Shown: piece after piece, positions 15,991 through 24,326 of the stretch
Layout of the letters: every line of letters begins with the position of its first letter
Position numbering within the stretch: position 1 is the stretch's first letter
NCBI GenBank assembly: GCA_035606355.1
Contig: DATNFO010000003.1
Coordinates: 33,791-97,790, forward strand
Direction: 5' to 3'
From: Sulfopaludibacter sp035606355
GTDB taxonomy: Bacteria > Acidobacteriota > Terriglobia > Bryobacterales > Bryobacteraceae
Length of the DNA: 64,000 nt
The notes under the pieces: model-generated
What the model saw: the letters and a program-made list of their open reading frames with translations, nothing else
What the model was told of the DNA's origin: nothing
Databases searched by the model: none
Position numbers and translations under genes: made by a program

Positions 15991-17600
15991 TAAGGGTTGC
16001 GCACCGTATTCGGAAACTCGAGCGAAAACAGCGTGCCCTGTCCGACTTTGGATTCAACGCGAATCTTGCCGTTGTGCCGCTCCACCACTCGCCGCACCAT
16101 GACGAGACCCATGCCTTCACCGGGACCCGCTTCCGGGTGAAACCGCCGGAATGCCGTGAAAACGTCCCGGATGGCATGCTCCGGAATTCCCAGTCCGTTG
16201 TCTTTCACATAATATCGTGCCAGACCTTCAGCCGGATCGGAACTGCCGCCGATTTCTATACGGGGACGGCGTGTTGGGTCGCTGTAGCGTAACGCGTTGC
16301 TAATCAGATTGGCGAAGATCTGTTCGATCGCGGACGGATCCGCCCACACGGACGGAAGATCCTTCACGATTATTTGCGCGCCCTTCTCTTGAATGGTGCC
16401 CTGCAGAGACCGGACGACGCTCTTCACGATTTCCGAGACATTGGTGAACGAGTACTCATATTCCACGCGCCCGAGACGCGAGAGCCGCAGCAGCGCATCG
16501 ACGATGCGGCCCAGGTGCGCCACGGCGTTCTCCATAAATGCGGAGGATTCGCGCATGTCCCCGGAAATGATATGGCGAGCCCGCGTGAGCACGCCGGCCG
16601 GAACCGCGGGGTCGCTTTCCAAAACCGAGAGCAACTCCGCCGAGGAGCGCTGAATTTCGCGATTGAAACCCTGCAGGTTCACCAGCGGACCGCGCACGTC
16701 ATGCGACACGCTGTAGACAAACGTCTCCACTTCACGGTTCTTCTCGCCGAGTGTGCGATTCGTTTCCGCCAACTCGGCGACGCGTTCGTTCAGCTGATCG
16801 GTCAGGTAGCGCCGGTCCGTAATATCCCGCGTCACCTTCGAAAAGCCTTGCAGCTCGCCGTTCTTGTTATACACGGCTGTCAGCACTACATTTGCCCAGA
16901 AGCATGTGCCGTCTTTGCGGACGCGCCAGTTCTCTTCTTCGAATCGGCCTTCGCTGCGCGCGATCTGGAGTTCCTGCTCGGGAAAACCCTCCGCCGCCCT
17001 CTCCGGCGGATAGAATTTCGAGAAGTGCTGCCCGACGATTTCCTCGGCTTTATAACCCTTCAGCCGCTCGGCGCCGCTGTTCCACGTCATCACATAGCCG
17101 TTCGGATCCAGCATGAAAATGGCGTAATCCTGGACGGTGTCCACCAAAAGGCGATAGCGCTCCTCACTCTGCCGCAACTCCTCTTCGGCACTGCGGCGCT
17201 CGGTGAGATCGCGCGTGACTTTGGCAAACCCCACCAGCGTTCCCGATTCGTCGCGCAGGGCGGTGATCACCACGTCCGCCCAAAACATACTGCCATCGTT
17301 GCGGACGCGCCAGCCTTCGTCTTCGAAGCGGCCCTCCGCGGCGGCGGTCTTCAACTCATAGTCGGGCCAGCCGGAGTCTTTGACGGATTGGGGATAGAAT
17401 ACCGAAAAGTGTTTGCCGACAATCTCGGCCTCGGTGTAGCCTTTGATGCGCTGCGCGCCCTCATTCCAACTGGCCACGTGACCTGAGGCGTCGAGTAGAA
17501 AAATCGCGTAGTCTTTAACGCTTTGTACCAGGAGCCGGAAGAGTTCGTTGGTAACTTCCTCGGTAGCTTTCAGAGAAACCGGCGACGGGGGCCCGTTCAA
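15990..17600 (-). CDS. PAS-PAS sensor histidine kinase
   Basis: A 536-residue cytoplasmic kinase: two closely similar PAS domains with PAC extensions (about 20-140 and 145-265; each carries YAIFxLD, WNxGAxRxKGY and KDG/NDGSxFWAxV motifs), a coiled coil, a HisKA-like region with H-box SVSHDVRGPLVNLQGF, and HATPase with N-box NLISNALRYSD and G-box VKDNGLGIPE. The paired PAS domains look like an internal duplication. The start is TTG at 17598-17600 with GGAGGAG at a proper distance; no ATG fits. First gene of the three-gene signalling operon. Confidence 0.92.
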   Translation of the reverse strand: MNGPPSPVSLKATEEVTNELFRLLVQSVKDYAIFLLDASGHVASWNEGAQRIKGYTEAEIVGKHFSVFYPQSVKDSGWPDYELKTAAAEGRFEDEGWRVRNDGSMFWADVVITALRDESGTLVGFAKVTRDLTERRSAEEELRQSEERYRLLVDTVQDYAIFMLDPNGYVMTWNSGAERLKGYKAEEIVGQHFSKFYPPERAAEGFPEQELQIARSEGRFEEENWRVRKDGTCFWANVVLTAVYNKNGELQGFSKVTRDITDRRYLTDQLNERVAELAETNRTLGEKNREVETFVYSVSHDVRGPLVNLQGFNREIQRSSAELLSVLESDPAVPAGVLTRARHIISGDMRESSAFMENAVAHLGRIVDALLRLSRLGRVEYEYSFTNVSEIVKSVVRSLQGTIQEKGAQIIVKDLPSVWADPSAIEQIFANLISNALRYSDPTRRPRIEIGGSSDPAEGLARYYVKDNGLGIPEHAIRDVFTAFRRFHPEAGPGEGMGLVMVRRVVERHNGKIRVESKVGQGTLFSLEFPNTVRNP

Positions 17601-17621
17601 ATACTCCTCCGGGGATGATGT

Positions 17622-19076
17622 TTATTCCACGCGATAATTCGGCGCCTCTTTTGTAATGATGACATCGTGCACATGGCTTTCGCGCAATCCGGCGGGCGAG
17701 ATGCGCAGGAAACGTGCTTTTTCCTGCAGTTCACTCACATTCTTAGCGCCAACGTATCCCATGCCACTTCGCAATCCGCCGACTAGCTGGTAGACGAGGT
17801 CGGAAAGAGGACCCTTGGCGGCCACGCGGCCCTCAATGCCTTCGGGCACGAGTTTGCCTCCGGCTTCCTGCGAATAGCGGTCGCTGCTGCCCTGCGCCAT
17901 CGCCCCAAGCGAGCCCATGCCGCGGTACGTCTTGAACGTGCGTCCCTGATAGAGGATAGTCTCCCCGGGGCTCTCATCGGTACCCGCGAGCAGACTGCCG
18001 ATCATCACGACGTCCGCGCCCGCCGCCATCGCCTTCGTGATATCGCCCGAGTACTTGATACCGCCGTCCGCGATGAGGGGAACTCCCGCATCCCGCGTCG
18101 CGCGCGAGCATTCGCTGATGGCAGTGATCTGCGGCACGCCGGCGCCCGACACCACGCGCGTCGTGCAGATGGAGCCGGGCCCGATACCGACTTTGACGCC
18201 ATCCACGCCGAGCGAGATCAGTTCGCGTGCGCCTTCATAGGTGGCGACGTTTCCGGTGATCAACTGTACGTCCGGGAATTTGCTCTTGATCGCTTTCACG
18301 GCGCTCAGAACGCGTGCGCTGTGTCCGTGCGCGGTATCGATGGCCAGCACGTCGACTTTCCGCGCCACCAGTTCCTGCGCGCGCTCCAGAAAATCGCCCG
18401 TCGCTCCGATGGCCGCGCCCACCCGCAGGCGGCCCTGCGAATCCTTCGCCGAGCTCGGGTACTTCAACTTTTTCTGAATGTCTTTGACGGTGATGAGTCC
18501 CTTGAGGACATAGTTGTCATCTACCACCAAAAGCTTTTCCACGCGGTGGCGGTGGAGAATCGCTTCGGCTTGCTCGAGCGTCGTGCCGACCGGGACGGTG
18601 ACCAGATTCTCCTTCGTCATCACCTCGGAAATCGGCAGATCGAAGCGCGTCTCAAAACGCAGGTCGCGATTGGTCAGGATTCCGACGAGCTTACGGTTCT
18701 TGGTAACGGGCACGCCTGAGATGCGATAGCGCTTCATGAGCGCCTGCGCGGCCGCAATGGTCTGTTCCGGCTCAATCGTGATAGGGTCCACAATCATGCC
18801 GCTTTCACTGCGCTTCACGCGGTCGACCTCTTCGGTCTGCCGCTCCACGGTCATGTTGCGGTGAATGATTCCAATGCCGCCCTGCTGTGCGAGGGCAATG
18901 GCCAGATGCGACTCCGTAACGGTGTCCATCGCCGCCGAGACGATGGGAATGTTCAGTGCCACCTGCCGGGTGATGCAAGTACGCGTATCCACCTCGGTAG
19001 GCAACACTTCGCTCCGGGCCGGTTCGAGCAATACATCGTCGAAGGTAAGGCCCTCGGTCAGCACAGATTGAATCAT
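17622..19076 (-). CDS. guaB: Inosine-5'-monophosphate dehydrogenase
   Basis: A 484-residue IMPDH which oxidises IMP to XMP with NAD in guanine nucleotide synthesis. The barrel is interrupted by a CBS pair (about residues 90-205). Catalytic Cys304 lies in GPGSICTTRVV, and the flap region YRGMGSLGAM is intact. ATG at 19074 is chosen because GLTFDDVLL sits at the family position just after it; the open extension upstream is not coding. It is followed by the PAS kinase gene after 21 bp but is probably transcribed alone or read through. Confidence 0.96.
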   Translation of the reverse strand: MIQSVLTEGLTFDDVLLEPARSEVLPTEVDTRTCITRQVALNIPIVSAAMDTVTESHLAIALAQQGGIGIIHRNMTVERQTEEVDRVKRSESGMIVDPITIEPEQTIAAAQALMKRYRISGVPVTKNRKLVGILTNRDLRFETRFDLPISEVMTKENLVTVPVGTTLEQAEAILHRHRVEKLLVVDDNYVLKGLITVKDIQKKLKYPSSAKDSQGRLRVGAAIGATGDFLERAQELVARKVDVLAIDTAHGHSARVLSAVKAIKSKFPDVQLITGNVATYEGARELISLGVDGVKVGIGPGSICTTRVVSGAGVPQITAISECSRATRDAGVPLIADGGIKYSGDITKAMAAGADVVMIGSLLAGTDESPGETILYQGRTFKTYRGMGSLGAMAQGSSDRYSQEAGGKLVPEGIEGRVAAKGPLSDLVYQLVGGLRSGMGYVGAKNVSELQEKARFLRISPAGLRESHVHDVIITKEAPNYRVE

Positions 19077-19117
19077 AGGGATTTTTTTATTATAGCGAGA
19101 GCGTCTGCCGCGCTCAC

Positions 19118-19954
19118 CTAATGCGTCATCGCGTAGACGATGGAATTTACACCCAGGCGGATGGCGACATCGGCCATCGCCGCGGGATAGCGCGCGTGAT
19201 CCGCATACTCCCATGCGTCGCCGATATCGGAGTTGTAAGTGATGGCCACCATGATGCGGCCTTTGTCGTCAAGGATGCCCCGCCAGTGCGCGCCCGCCGC
19301 GGTCGGTCCGTTATCCGCCTTGTATCCGTCGCGCAGGTGCGCCCAACCCACCACCTGAATTTTGTTGTCCAGGTCATAGACGTTGTGGAAGAGCTGATCG
19401 GTCTTGTCGAGCTCGACGATCGGATGATCCGGGAAAGCCTTGCGCATGCGGCTGGCGAACTCGTTCCATTCGGCCTCGCCATGAAAATCGTCGGCAAAGA
19501 AGAAGCCGCCGCGCAGGCAATACTCGCGGAGCGCCTGCCCCTGCGCGTCGGTGAGCCCCCACTCGCCGACCTGAACGGCATAAAGCCACGGCCAATCGTA
19601 CTCATCGCCCTCGTCGAGGTTGACGAGCTCCTCCACGCTGCGCGCGTGAATTCGGGTGAGCCGCCGGACAGCCAGGGAAAAGTGCCGGTCTGCGGGCGGA
19701 AAGTCCTGCGACCACAGAGAAATGCCTGTGTGCCAGTCGCGGTCCCGGTTGTAATACCCGTTGAGAGGACCGGGAGGAAACATCAGGCGCGCGAAGGCCC
19801 ACTCGGTTTTCTCCTGATAATCGGGAGGAAGCGGAATTTCGCCGAGGCGGTGCTCGATGCCGGGAAGTTCACGGAACGGCCGCTGAAAGGCGAAAAGCGC
19901 GGACAGGCAGGTGAGGGCGCACGCGGCGGCAATGCCGAATCGACGCAGCCTCAT
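19118..19954 (-). CDS. Secreted DUF4159 protein
   Basis: 278 residues with a signal peptide (about 1-24) and a single DUF4159 domain, recognisable from FARLMFPPGPLNGYY, the RGGFFFADDFHGE stretch and the C-terminal DIGDAWEYADHARYP. DUF4159 resembles the glutamine-amidotransferase-like fold seen in large ThuA/Bat-type membrane proteins, but no enzymatic function is established. Start at ATG 19952-19954 with CCTCCT (AGGAGG) six bases upstream; the GTG six codons earlier would include that ribosome site in the coding region. Its stop lies 41 bp from the guaB start. Confidence 0.85.
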   Translation of the reverse strand: MRLRRFGIAAACALTCLSALFAFQRPFRELPGIEHRLGEIPLPPDYQEKTEWAFARLMFPPGPLNGYYNRDRDWHTGISLWSQDFPPADRHFSLAVRRLTRIHARSVEELVNLDEGDEYDWPWLYAVQVGEWGLTDAQGQALREYCLRGGFFFADDFHGEAEWNEFASRMRKAFPDHPIVELDKTDQLFHNVYDLDNKIQVVGWAHLRDGYKADNGPTAAGAHWRGILDDKGRIMVAITYNSDIGDAWEYADHARYPAAMADVAIRLGVNSIVYAMTH

Positions 19955-19993
19955 CCCAGCCCTCCTTGTCACGAGAATACCACTCGAGCGGAA

Positions 19994-20791
19994 TTAGCCG
20001 GCCCGAGCGGCCATACCGCGGCACGCCTGTAGGGCTTCGCGCGCCTCTGTGGCCGACTGATAGCGGGCTGTCAGTTCCCGTGCCATCAGTTTGCCGGCGA
20101 CGCGCCCGAACGCTCCGGGCAGTTCGCCGCCGCCGAGCGGCAGCTTCTTGGTGGCGAGTTCGAAGAGAGTGACGCCCAGCGCGTACAGGTCCGTGCGGCC
20201 ATCCAGCGGCTCGCAGCGAATCTGTTCCGGGGACATGTAGGCGAGCGTGCCCACCAGCATTCCCGGGCGGGTGCCGACCATCGCCATGGTAGCGGCGTCA
20301 TCGCCCAGCTTCACACTGGCGAGCTTCTGTTTGGCAAGTCCGAAATCGAGGATCTTCACTTGGCCGGCGTCTGTGAGAAACAGATTTGCGGGCTTGATGT
20401 CGCGATGCACCACGCCGATGGCATGCGCTACTTCGAGCCCTCGGGCCACTCCGATTCCGATTTCGATCAATTGCGGTTCGGCAACCGGACCGGCCTTCAT
20501 CAGCGAATCGAGAGGCTGACCGGCGAGGAGTTCCATCGCGAAGTACGGCCGCCCTTTCCAGTTGCCGCATTCGAAGACCGTGCAGATGTTCGGATGAGAC
20601 AGCGCGGAAGCGGAAGCGCCTTCCACTTCGAAGCGGCGCAGCATATCGGGGTCGTCGGCCAGTTTCTCGGCGAGAATCTTGAGTGCGACCATTCGACCCA
20701 GGTACTCGTCCTGTGCTTTAAAAACCAGCCCCATGGCCCCGCGCCCGATTTCCTCGACAATGCGGTACTTGCCGACCGATAATCCGATCAT
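19994..20791 (-). CDS. Soluble Ser/Thr protein kinase (PknB-like catalytic domain only)
   Basis: 265 residues comprising just a Hanks-type kinase domain. All key elements are intact: glycine loop GRGAMG (residues 17-21), Lys38 in VALKIL, HRDIKPAN with catalytic Asp131, DFG with Asp149, and an APE-like YMSPEQ. There is no transmembrane helix, PASTA or other sensor domain, unlike most acidobacterial Pkn proteins, which often carry TPR or WD40 tails. ATG at 20789-20791 is preferred over a TTG upstream. It ends 39 bp from the start of the DUF4159 gene. Confidence 0.9.
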   Translation of the reverse strand: MIGLSVGKYRIVEEIGRGAMGLVFKAQDEYLGRMVALKILAEKLADDPDMLRRFEVEGASASALSHPNICTVFECGNWKGRPYFAMELLAGQPLDSLMKAGPVAEPQLIEIGIGVARGLEVAHAIGVVHRDIKPANLFLTDAGQVKILDFGLAKQKLASVKLGDDAATMAMVGTRPGMLVGTLAYMSPEQIRCEPLDGRTDLYALGVTLFELATKKLPLGGGELPGAFGRVAGKLMARELTARYQSATEAREALQACRGMAARAG

Positions 20792-20824
20792 CGTTTGAGA
20801 ATACCGCAAGCGGGAATGCTGGAG

Positions 20825-20854
20825 TTGCCGGGCGGCCCCGGCTTGCGCTATCCT
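20825..20854 (+). promoter_or_regulatory. Possible rpsT promoter
   Basis: TTGCCG and TATCCT with an 18-bp spacer, 40 bp before the rpsT start codon. GTAAGGAT upstream of the gene supplies the ribosome site. Confidence 0.4.
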
Positions 20855-20893
20855 GAAGTCTCGAACACTCTGTAAGGATTCAATTTAGCAACA

Positions 20894-21169
20894 ATGGCGA
20901 ATACGTATTCCGCACTCAAGCGGGTGCGCCAGACCGAACGGCGCACGGAATTCAATCGGCAGAATAAGTCCCGCCTCCGTCACGGCATTCGTGCCATGCG
21001 GCGCGTGATTACGAGCAAAGATGCCAGTGCGGCGGCCGCGCTGCTGCCCAAGACCTTTTCGATGATCGACCGCGCGGCGAAGATCGGGCTGATCAAGAAG
21101 AACACTGCTGCCCGGTACAAGAGCACGCTGCACCTGCGCGTCAAGGCACTCACTCCGCAAGCCGCCTAG
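20894..21169 (+). CDS. rpsT: 30S ribosomal protein S20
   Basis: 91 residues, very basic and helical, matching bS20 along its whole length: the N-terminal ANTYSALKRVRQTERR, the NKSRLRH motif, and the conserved C-terminal IKKNTAARYKSTLHLRV. S20 binds 16S rRNA near its 5' domain early in 30S assembly. It stands alone between divergent and convergent neighbours. In many bacteria S20 represses its own translation; no leader structure is evident here. Confidence 0.97.
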   Translation: MANTYSALKRVRQTERRTEFNRQNKSRLRHGIRAMRRVITSKDASAAAALLPKTFSMIDRAAKIGLIKKNTAARYKSTLHLRVKALTPQAA

Positions 21170-21247
21170 CTCTTCCGGCAATTTCAATTTCTGGCGCGCC
21201 GAGGTCCAACCGCCCCGGCGCGCTTCCGCACGTCTATACCACACGAA

Positions 21248-22369
21248 TCATCCCCGAAGCCCGATCGTCTGTTCGTAGGTACGCCGGAAAAACCCATCCG
21301 TCATACCGGCGATATAATCGCAAACGATCCGATACGGCGGCTCGTTTTCCGCGCGCGCGCTGTACCCCTCCGGCATTCGATCCGGATGCTCCACGAAAAA
21401 CTGAAATAGTTCCGCGATTCTGGCAGTGGACAGCTGCCGGTCTTCGTTGAGCGCGGGCGAGGAGTATACGCGCGCGAACAGGAACCGTTTGAGCGCCTGG
21501 CTGCTAGCCGCTCCCTCCGGCGTGAACGCGGCCAGGCGGCGGGGAATATGCCGGACCTCCTCCGCCGATCCGGCACCCGACTGCTCCGCCGCGGCAACCG
21601 TGCCCTCAATCAGGCTGGACACCAGGTGATCGATCAACTGCCGCAGCCCTTCATGGAAGCGCTCGCGCGCGGTCGCGCCCGGAAACTGCGTCTCCATGGC
21701 TTCGTGGATCGCGGCATATTGCGGCACCGCCGCGGCAACTTCTTCAGCGGTCAGCAACCCGGCGGAAAACGCATCGTCCAGATCCGCCGTGTTATAGGCT
21801 ACTTCATCGGCCAGATCGATCAACTGCGCTTCGAGAGGCGGACGCAGAGCCGGAAGATACTCGTCGAGTTCCGCAGATTCGCCCGGCCGTATGTCACGCG
21901 AGTGTTTGACGATGCCCTCGCGCACTTCAAAGGTCAGGTTGAGTCCGGGAAATCGGGCGTACCGCTGCTCGAAAGTCTCAACGATGCGCAGCGCGTGCTG
22001 GTTGTGGTCGAATGTATCGCCGGCCCGCTGCATCTGGCGATTCAGCTCCTCTTCGCCGGCGTGGGCAAACGGCGGGTGCCCGATATCGTGAGCGAGCGCC
22101 AGCGCTTCGGTGAGGTCTTCATCCAACTGAAGAACGTTCGCCAGCGTGCGCGCGATCTGCGCGACTTCGATGGTGTGGGTAAGGCGGTTGCGAAAATGGT
22201 CGGAATAGCCGGGCGCGAAGACTTGCGTTTTGGCTTCCAGACGGCGGAACGCGCGCGAGTGCACCACGCGGTCGCGATCCCGTTGAAAAGCGTTGCGGTA
22301 GGGATGGTCCGGCTCGGGATACCGCCGGCCCCGGCTGGAGCCGACGGGAAATCGCAATCGCGCCAGCAT
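21248..22369 (-). CDS. dgt: Deoxyguanosinetriphosphate triphosphohydrolase-like protein (HD domain)
   Basis: A 373-residue dNTPase that would release triphosphate from dGTP or other dNTPs. The HD metal site is visible: NRLTHTIEVAQIAR, the HD pair in LALAHDIGHPPFAH, and the distal VAYNTADLDDAF aspartates. RRLEAKTQV near residue 43 is the usual family signature. The length fits the shorter Dgt type 2 group rather than E. coli Dgt (about 505). It starts 9 bp after the TPR protein gene, so the pair is likely one transcript. The product probably tunes dNTP pools. Confidence 0.92.
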   Translation of the reverse strand: MLARLRFPVGSSRGRRYPEPDHPYRNAFQRDRDRVVHSRAFRRLEAKTQVFAPGYSDHFRNRLTHTIEVAQIARTLANVLQLDEDLTEALALAHDIGHPPFAHAGEEELNRQMQRAGDTFDHNQHALRIVETFEQRYARFPGLNLTFEVREGIVKHSRDIRPGESAELDEYLPALRPPLEAQLIDLADEVAYNTADLDDAFSAGLLTAEEVAAAVPQYAAIHEAMETQFPGATARERFHEGLRQLIDHLVSSLIEGTVAAAEQSGAGSAEEVRHIPRRLAAFTPEGAASSQALKRFLFARVYSSPALNEDRQLSTARIAELFQFFVEHPDRMPEGYSARAENEPPYRIVCDYIAGMTDGFFRRTYEQTIGLRG

Positions 22370-22378
22370 GGGCGGCGC

Positions 22379-23083
22379 TTACTGCGGAGGCATTTCGTTG
22401 TAAAGGTTCAAAGCGATCTGGCCGACCACGCCGGGAACGGCACGTAGCGGATCCAGAAGCTTGCGTGCTTCGGCGGGCCGCTTGGTTGCAATGAGCATAC
22501 GCGCCAAAGTAAACGTGGCCTGCTCTTTGGATACAAACACCGTCGGATGATCCATCAGGTCCCGCAGCGTTTTCTCCGCTTCGGAATTGCGGCCATCCGT
22601 CAGATAGATTTGCGCGAGCGACAGCTTGGCTAGAGACGCATAATTCTTGTCGCCCTGATCCGCGGCTTTTTTGAAGTATGTTTCCGCTTCCGCTAACTTG
22701 CCCTCATCGGCCTTGATGGCGCCGAGATAATAGCGGGCGACTTCGCCTTCGCTGCTGCCGGGATAGTCGGTCATCACCTGGGTAAACACCCGGTTCGCTT
22801 CCTGATCCTTTGCGTCCTGCGTGGGGAAGCTCAGAGTGCCGGGCGCCCCCTGCTGGCCGACCGGAGCTTCCTGAACCTGGATCGCCCGGGCGAGCGCCTC
22901 TTCCCGGATCGTGTGCTGATGCCGCGAGTAGAACAGATACCCGACGATCAAAAGCACCAAAACGACGGCGCCAATGGCGTACTTAAGCAGTTGCTCGCGG
23001 TGTTCCTCGAAAAATGTAAGTGTATGTTCGACTTCAAGGGCGAAATGGTCGCTTTTAAGCTCTTTGCGCGTAATTCTAGCCAC
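22379..23083 (-). CDS. Membrane-anchored TPR protein (YfgM-like)
   Basis: 234 residues: cytoplasmic N-terminus with acidic/basic helix (residues 1-34), one membrane segment (about 35-53, YAIGAVVLVLLIVGYLFYS) and a periplasmic region with TPR-type repeats (about 90-230, e.g. VARYYLGAIKADEGKLAEAE). Layout and size match YfgM/UPF0070-type proteins associated with the SecYEG translocon and periplasmic chaperones, but sequence similarity could not be tested. It precedes dgt by 9 bp. Confidence 0.75.
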   Translation of the reverse strand: MARITRKELKSDHFALEVEHTLTFFEEHREQLLKYAIGAVVLVLLIVGYLFYSRHQHTIREEALARAIQVQEAPVGQQGAPGTLSFPTQDAKDQEANRVFTQVMTDYPGSSEGEVARYYLGAIKADEGKLAEAETYFKKAADQGDKNYASLAKLSLAQIYLTDGRNSEAEKTLRDLMDHPTVFVSKEQATFTLARMLIATKRPAEARKLLDPLRAVPGVVGQIALNLYNEMPPQ

Positions 23084-23157
23084 GAAAACCTCGGATGTTG
23101 AAACTTATATGGTAGCACGGCCGGAGGCCCCCGGCCGATCTGCTATCCTGTGAGGCT

Positions 23158-23757
23158 ATGTTCCTGAAAATCCTCGCTCATCCGGTCTTTACGACGCTCA
23201 ATTTTCACATGCCGATGATCGTCGATCTGTCACACCCGCTGGTGATGTTGACGGGAGAGAACGGGTCCGGCAAATCCACCCTCCTCCACTCCATCGATTA
23301 TGCTTTCAAGGGCGAGAAGGTGGAGGGGTATGTTTACCGGCTGGAGACCGGCGAAGTCAAGCTGGGGAAGAGCTTCCTTTTCGACGCCGAACAGCACAAT
23401 CCGCGCACGCACCTGGAGTTGTTTGAGGGCCAGCCCGAGATGCTCGAGTTCTTGCGCATGGCAAGCCACGGGCAGGTGATGCTTTCCATGTTCCGTGAGA
23501 CCTTCCCGAAGCTGCCGCCGGGGACCACGCTCCTGCTCGACGAGCCGGAGATGGCGCTTTCCGTCTCCAACCAGCAGCGCATTCTCAAAATGCTGCTGGA
23601 ACTCGTGGATCAAAAGAAATTCCGTATCATTTGCGCGACCCACTCCCCGGTGCTGATTGACGCCGCGGAAACTTACGTCATCAACCTTGACCGGCATGTG
23701 AACCGGAATGTCGCAACCACGGACATGGGTGTGGAAGGCGCCAGCACAATTCAATGA
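23158..23757 (+). CDS. Small AAA/ABC-type ATPase
   Basis: 199 residues forming a compact nucleotide-binding domain of the RecF/SMC-related AAA_21 type: Walker A GENGSGKST near residue 36, an ABC-like signature region, Walker B TTLLLDEPEMALS near residue 124, and the H-loop ICATHSPVL. It lacks coiled coils, nuclease or TOPRIM domains, so it is not an OLD nuclease or SMC protein. The next ORF starts within its stop codon (ATGA) and probably encodes a partner. Roles in repair or defence are possible but unsupported by other genes nearby. Confidence 0.88.
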   Translation: MFLKILAHPVFTTLNFHMPMIVDLSHPLVMLTGENGSGKSTLLHSIDYAFKGEKVEGYVYRLETGEVKLGKSFLFDAEQHNPRTHLELFEGQPEMLEFLRMASHGQVMLSMFRETFPKLPPGTTLLLDEPEMALSVSNQQRILKMLLELVDQKKFRIICATHSPVLIDAAETYVINLDRHVNRNVATTDMGVEGASTIQ

Positions 23758-23975
23758 CCTGCTGCGAAACGCTCGACGGACTGATGGATCGCGGCCTGGT
23801 GGAAAACGCTCCGCCGCACCGGCTTTCCAGCGGCACCATCATCACCGACATCGATACCGAGTACTTTCTGGCCTTCGGCCGGGAGGACCGGCGGCAATTC
23901 GCCGGAATCAATTATTGCCCGTTTTGCGGCCGCGCGCTTTCCCGCCAGCTTTGGAACCAGGAGAAGAAGAAGTAG
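23754..23975 (+). CDS. Small CPFCG zinc-finger-like protein coupled to the ATPase
   Basis: 73 residues with an early CC pair, a middle segment TDIDTEYFLAF and a C-terminal INYCPFCGRALSRQLW, a rubredoxin-like knuckle that may bind zinc with the N-terminal cysteines. ATGA overlap with the ATPase gene indicates translational coupling. The last 68 bp overlap the 3' end of the convergent YjbR gene. I do not recognise a named family; the coupling and the CxxC knuckle are why I call it real. Confidence 0.65.
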   Translation: MTCCETLDGLMDRGLVENAPPHRLSSGTIITDIDTEYFLAFGREDRRQFAGINYCPFCGRALSRQLWNQEKKK

Positions 23976-24324
23976 CCGCGGCGGCAAGCTCGGCCTGCTT
24001 CTTTTTCGGCAATTTCTCCAAGACCAGATCGTACGCACTCCGCAGCAGCCGCTTCAACTCCGCGGCTGTCAGCGCGTCTTCGTGCTGCACGGCGATCCAT
24101 TTGTGGCGAGCCATATACGGTGCGGGAATGATGCCTTCGCGCTCCGTGAACTCGGCAAAATCCTCATCGGAGGCCTTTAAGGAGACCCAAACCGGCGCCG
24201 GTTCCAGGCACGTTACGGCAAACATCTTGCCCCCGATTTTGAAGACCAGGTCCGAACCCCAGAGCACCTCCTCGGTGACATGCGGGTAGCTCATACAGTG
24301 CTTACGAATCGTTTCGGCAGCCAT
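23908..24324 (-). CDS. MmcQ/YjbR family DNA-binding-like protein
   Basis: 138 residues. The CyaY-like MmcQ/YjbR fold is recognisable: VTEEVLWGSDLVFKIGGKMF at the N-terminus, VSLKASDEDFAEF in the middle and HKWIAVQHEDALTAAELKRLL near residue 85, plus a lysine/glycine-rich tail (about 110-138). Start at ATG 24322-24324 with GGAGG six bases upstream; it begins 2 bp after the oxidoreductase stop, so it is in that operon. Its 3' end overlaps the convergent CPFCG gene by 68 bp, and the tail is exactly the overlapping part. Function of the family is not settled. Confidence 0.85.
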   Translation of the reverse strand: MAAETIRKHCMSYPHVTEEVLWGSDLVFKIGGKMFAVTCLEPAPVWVSLKASDEDFAEFTEREGIIPAPYMARHKWIAVQHEDALTAAELKRLLRSAYDLVLEKLPKKKQAELAAAATSSSPGSKAGGKARGRKTGNN

Positions 24325-24326
24325 GG

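Noticed and set aside
23158..23975. Anti-phage defence system of the Septu/Gabija type
   Set aside because: The small ATPase has no nuclease or TOPRIM partner; the 73-residue CPFCG protein does not resemble one.
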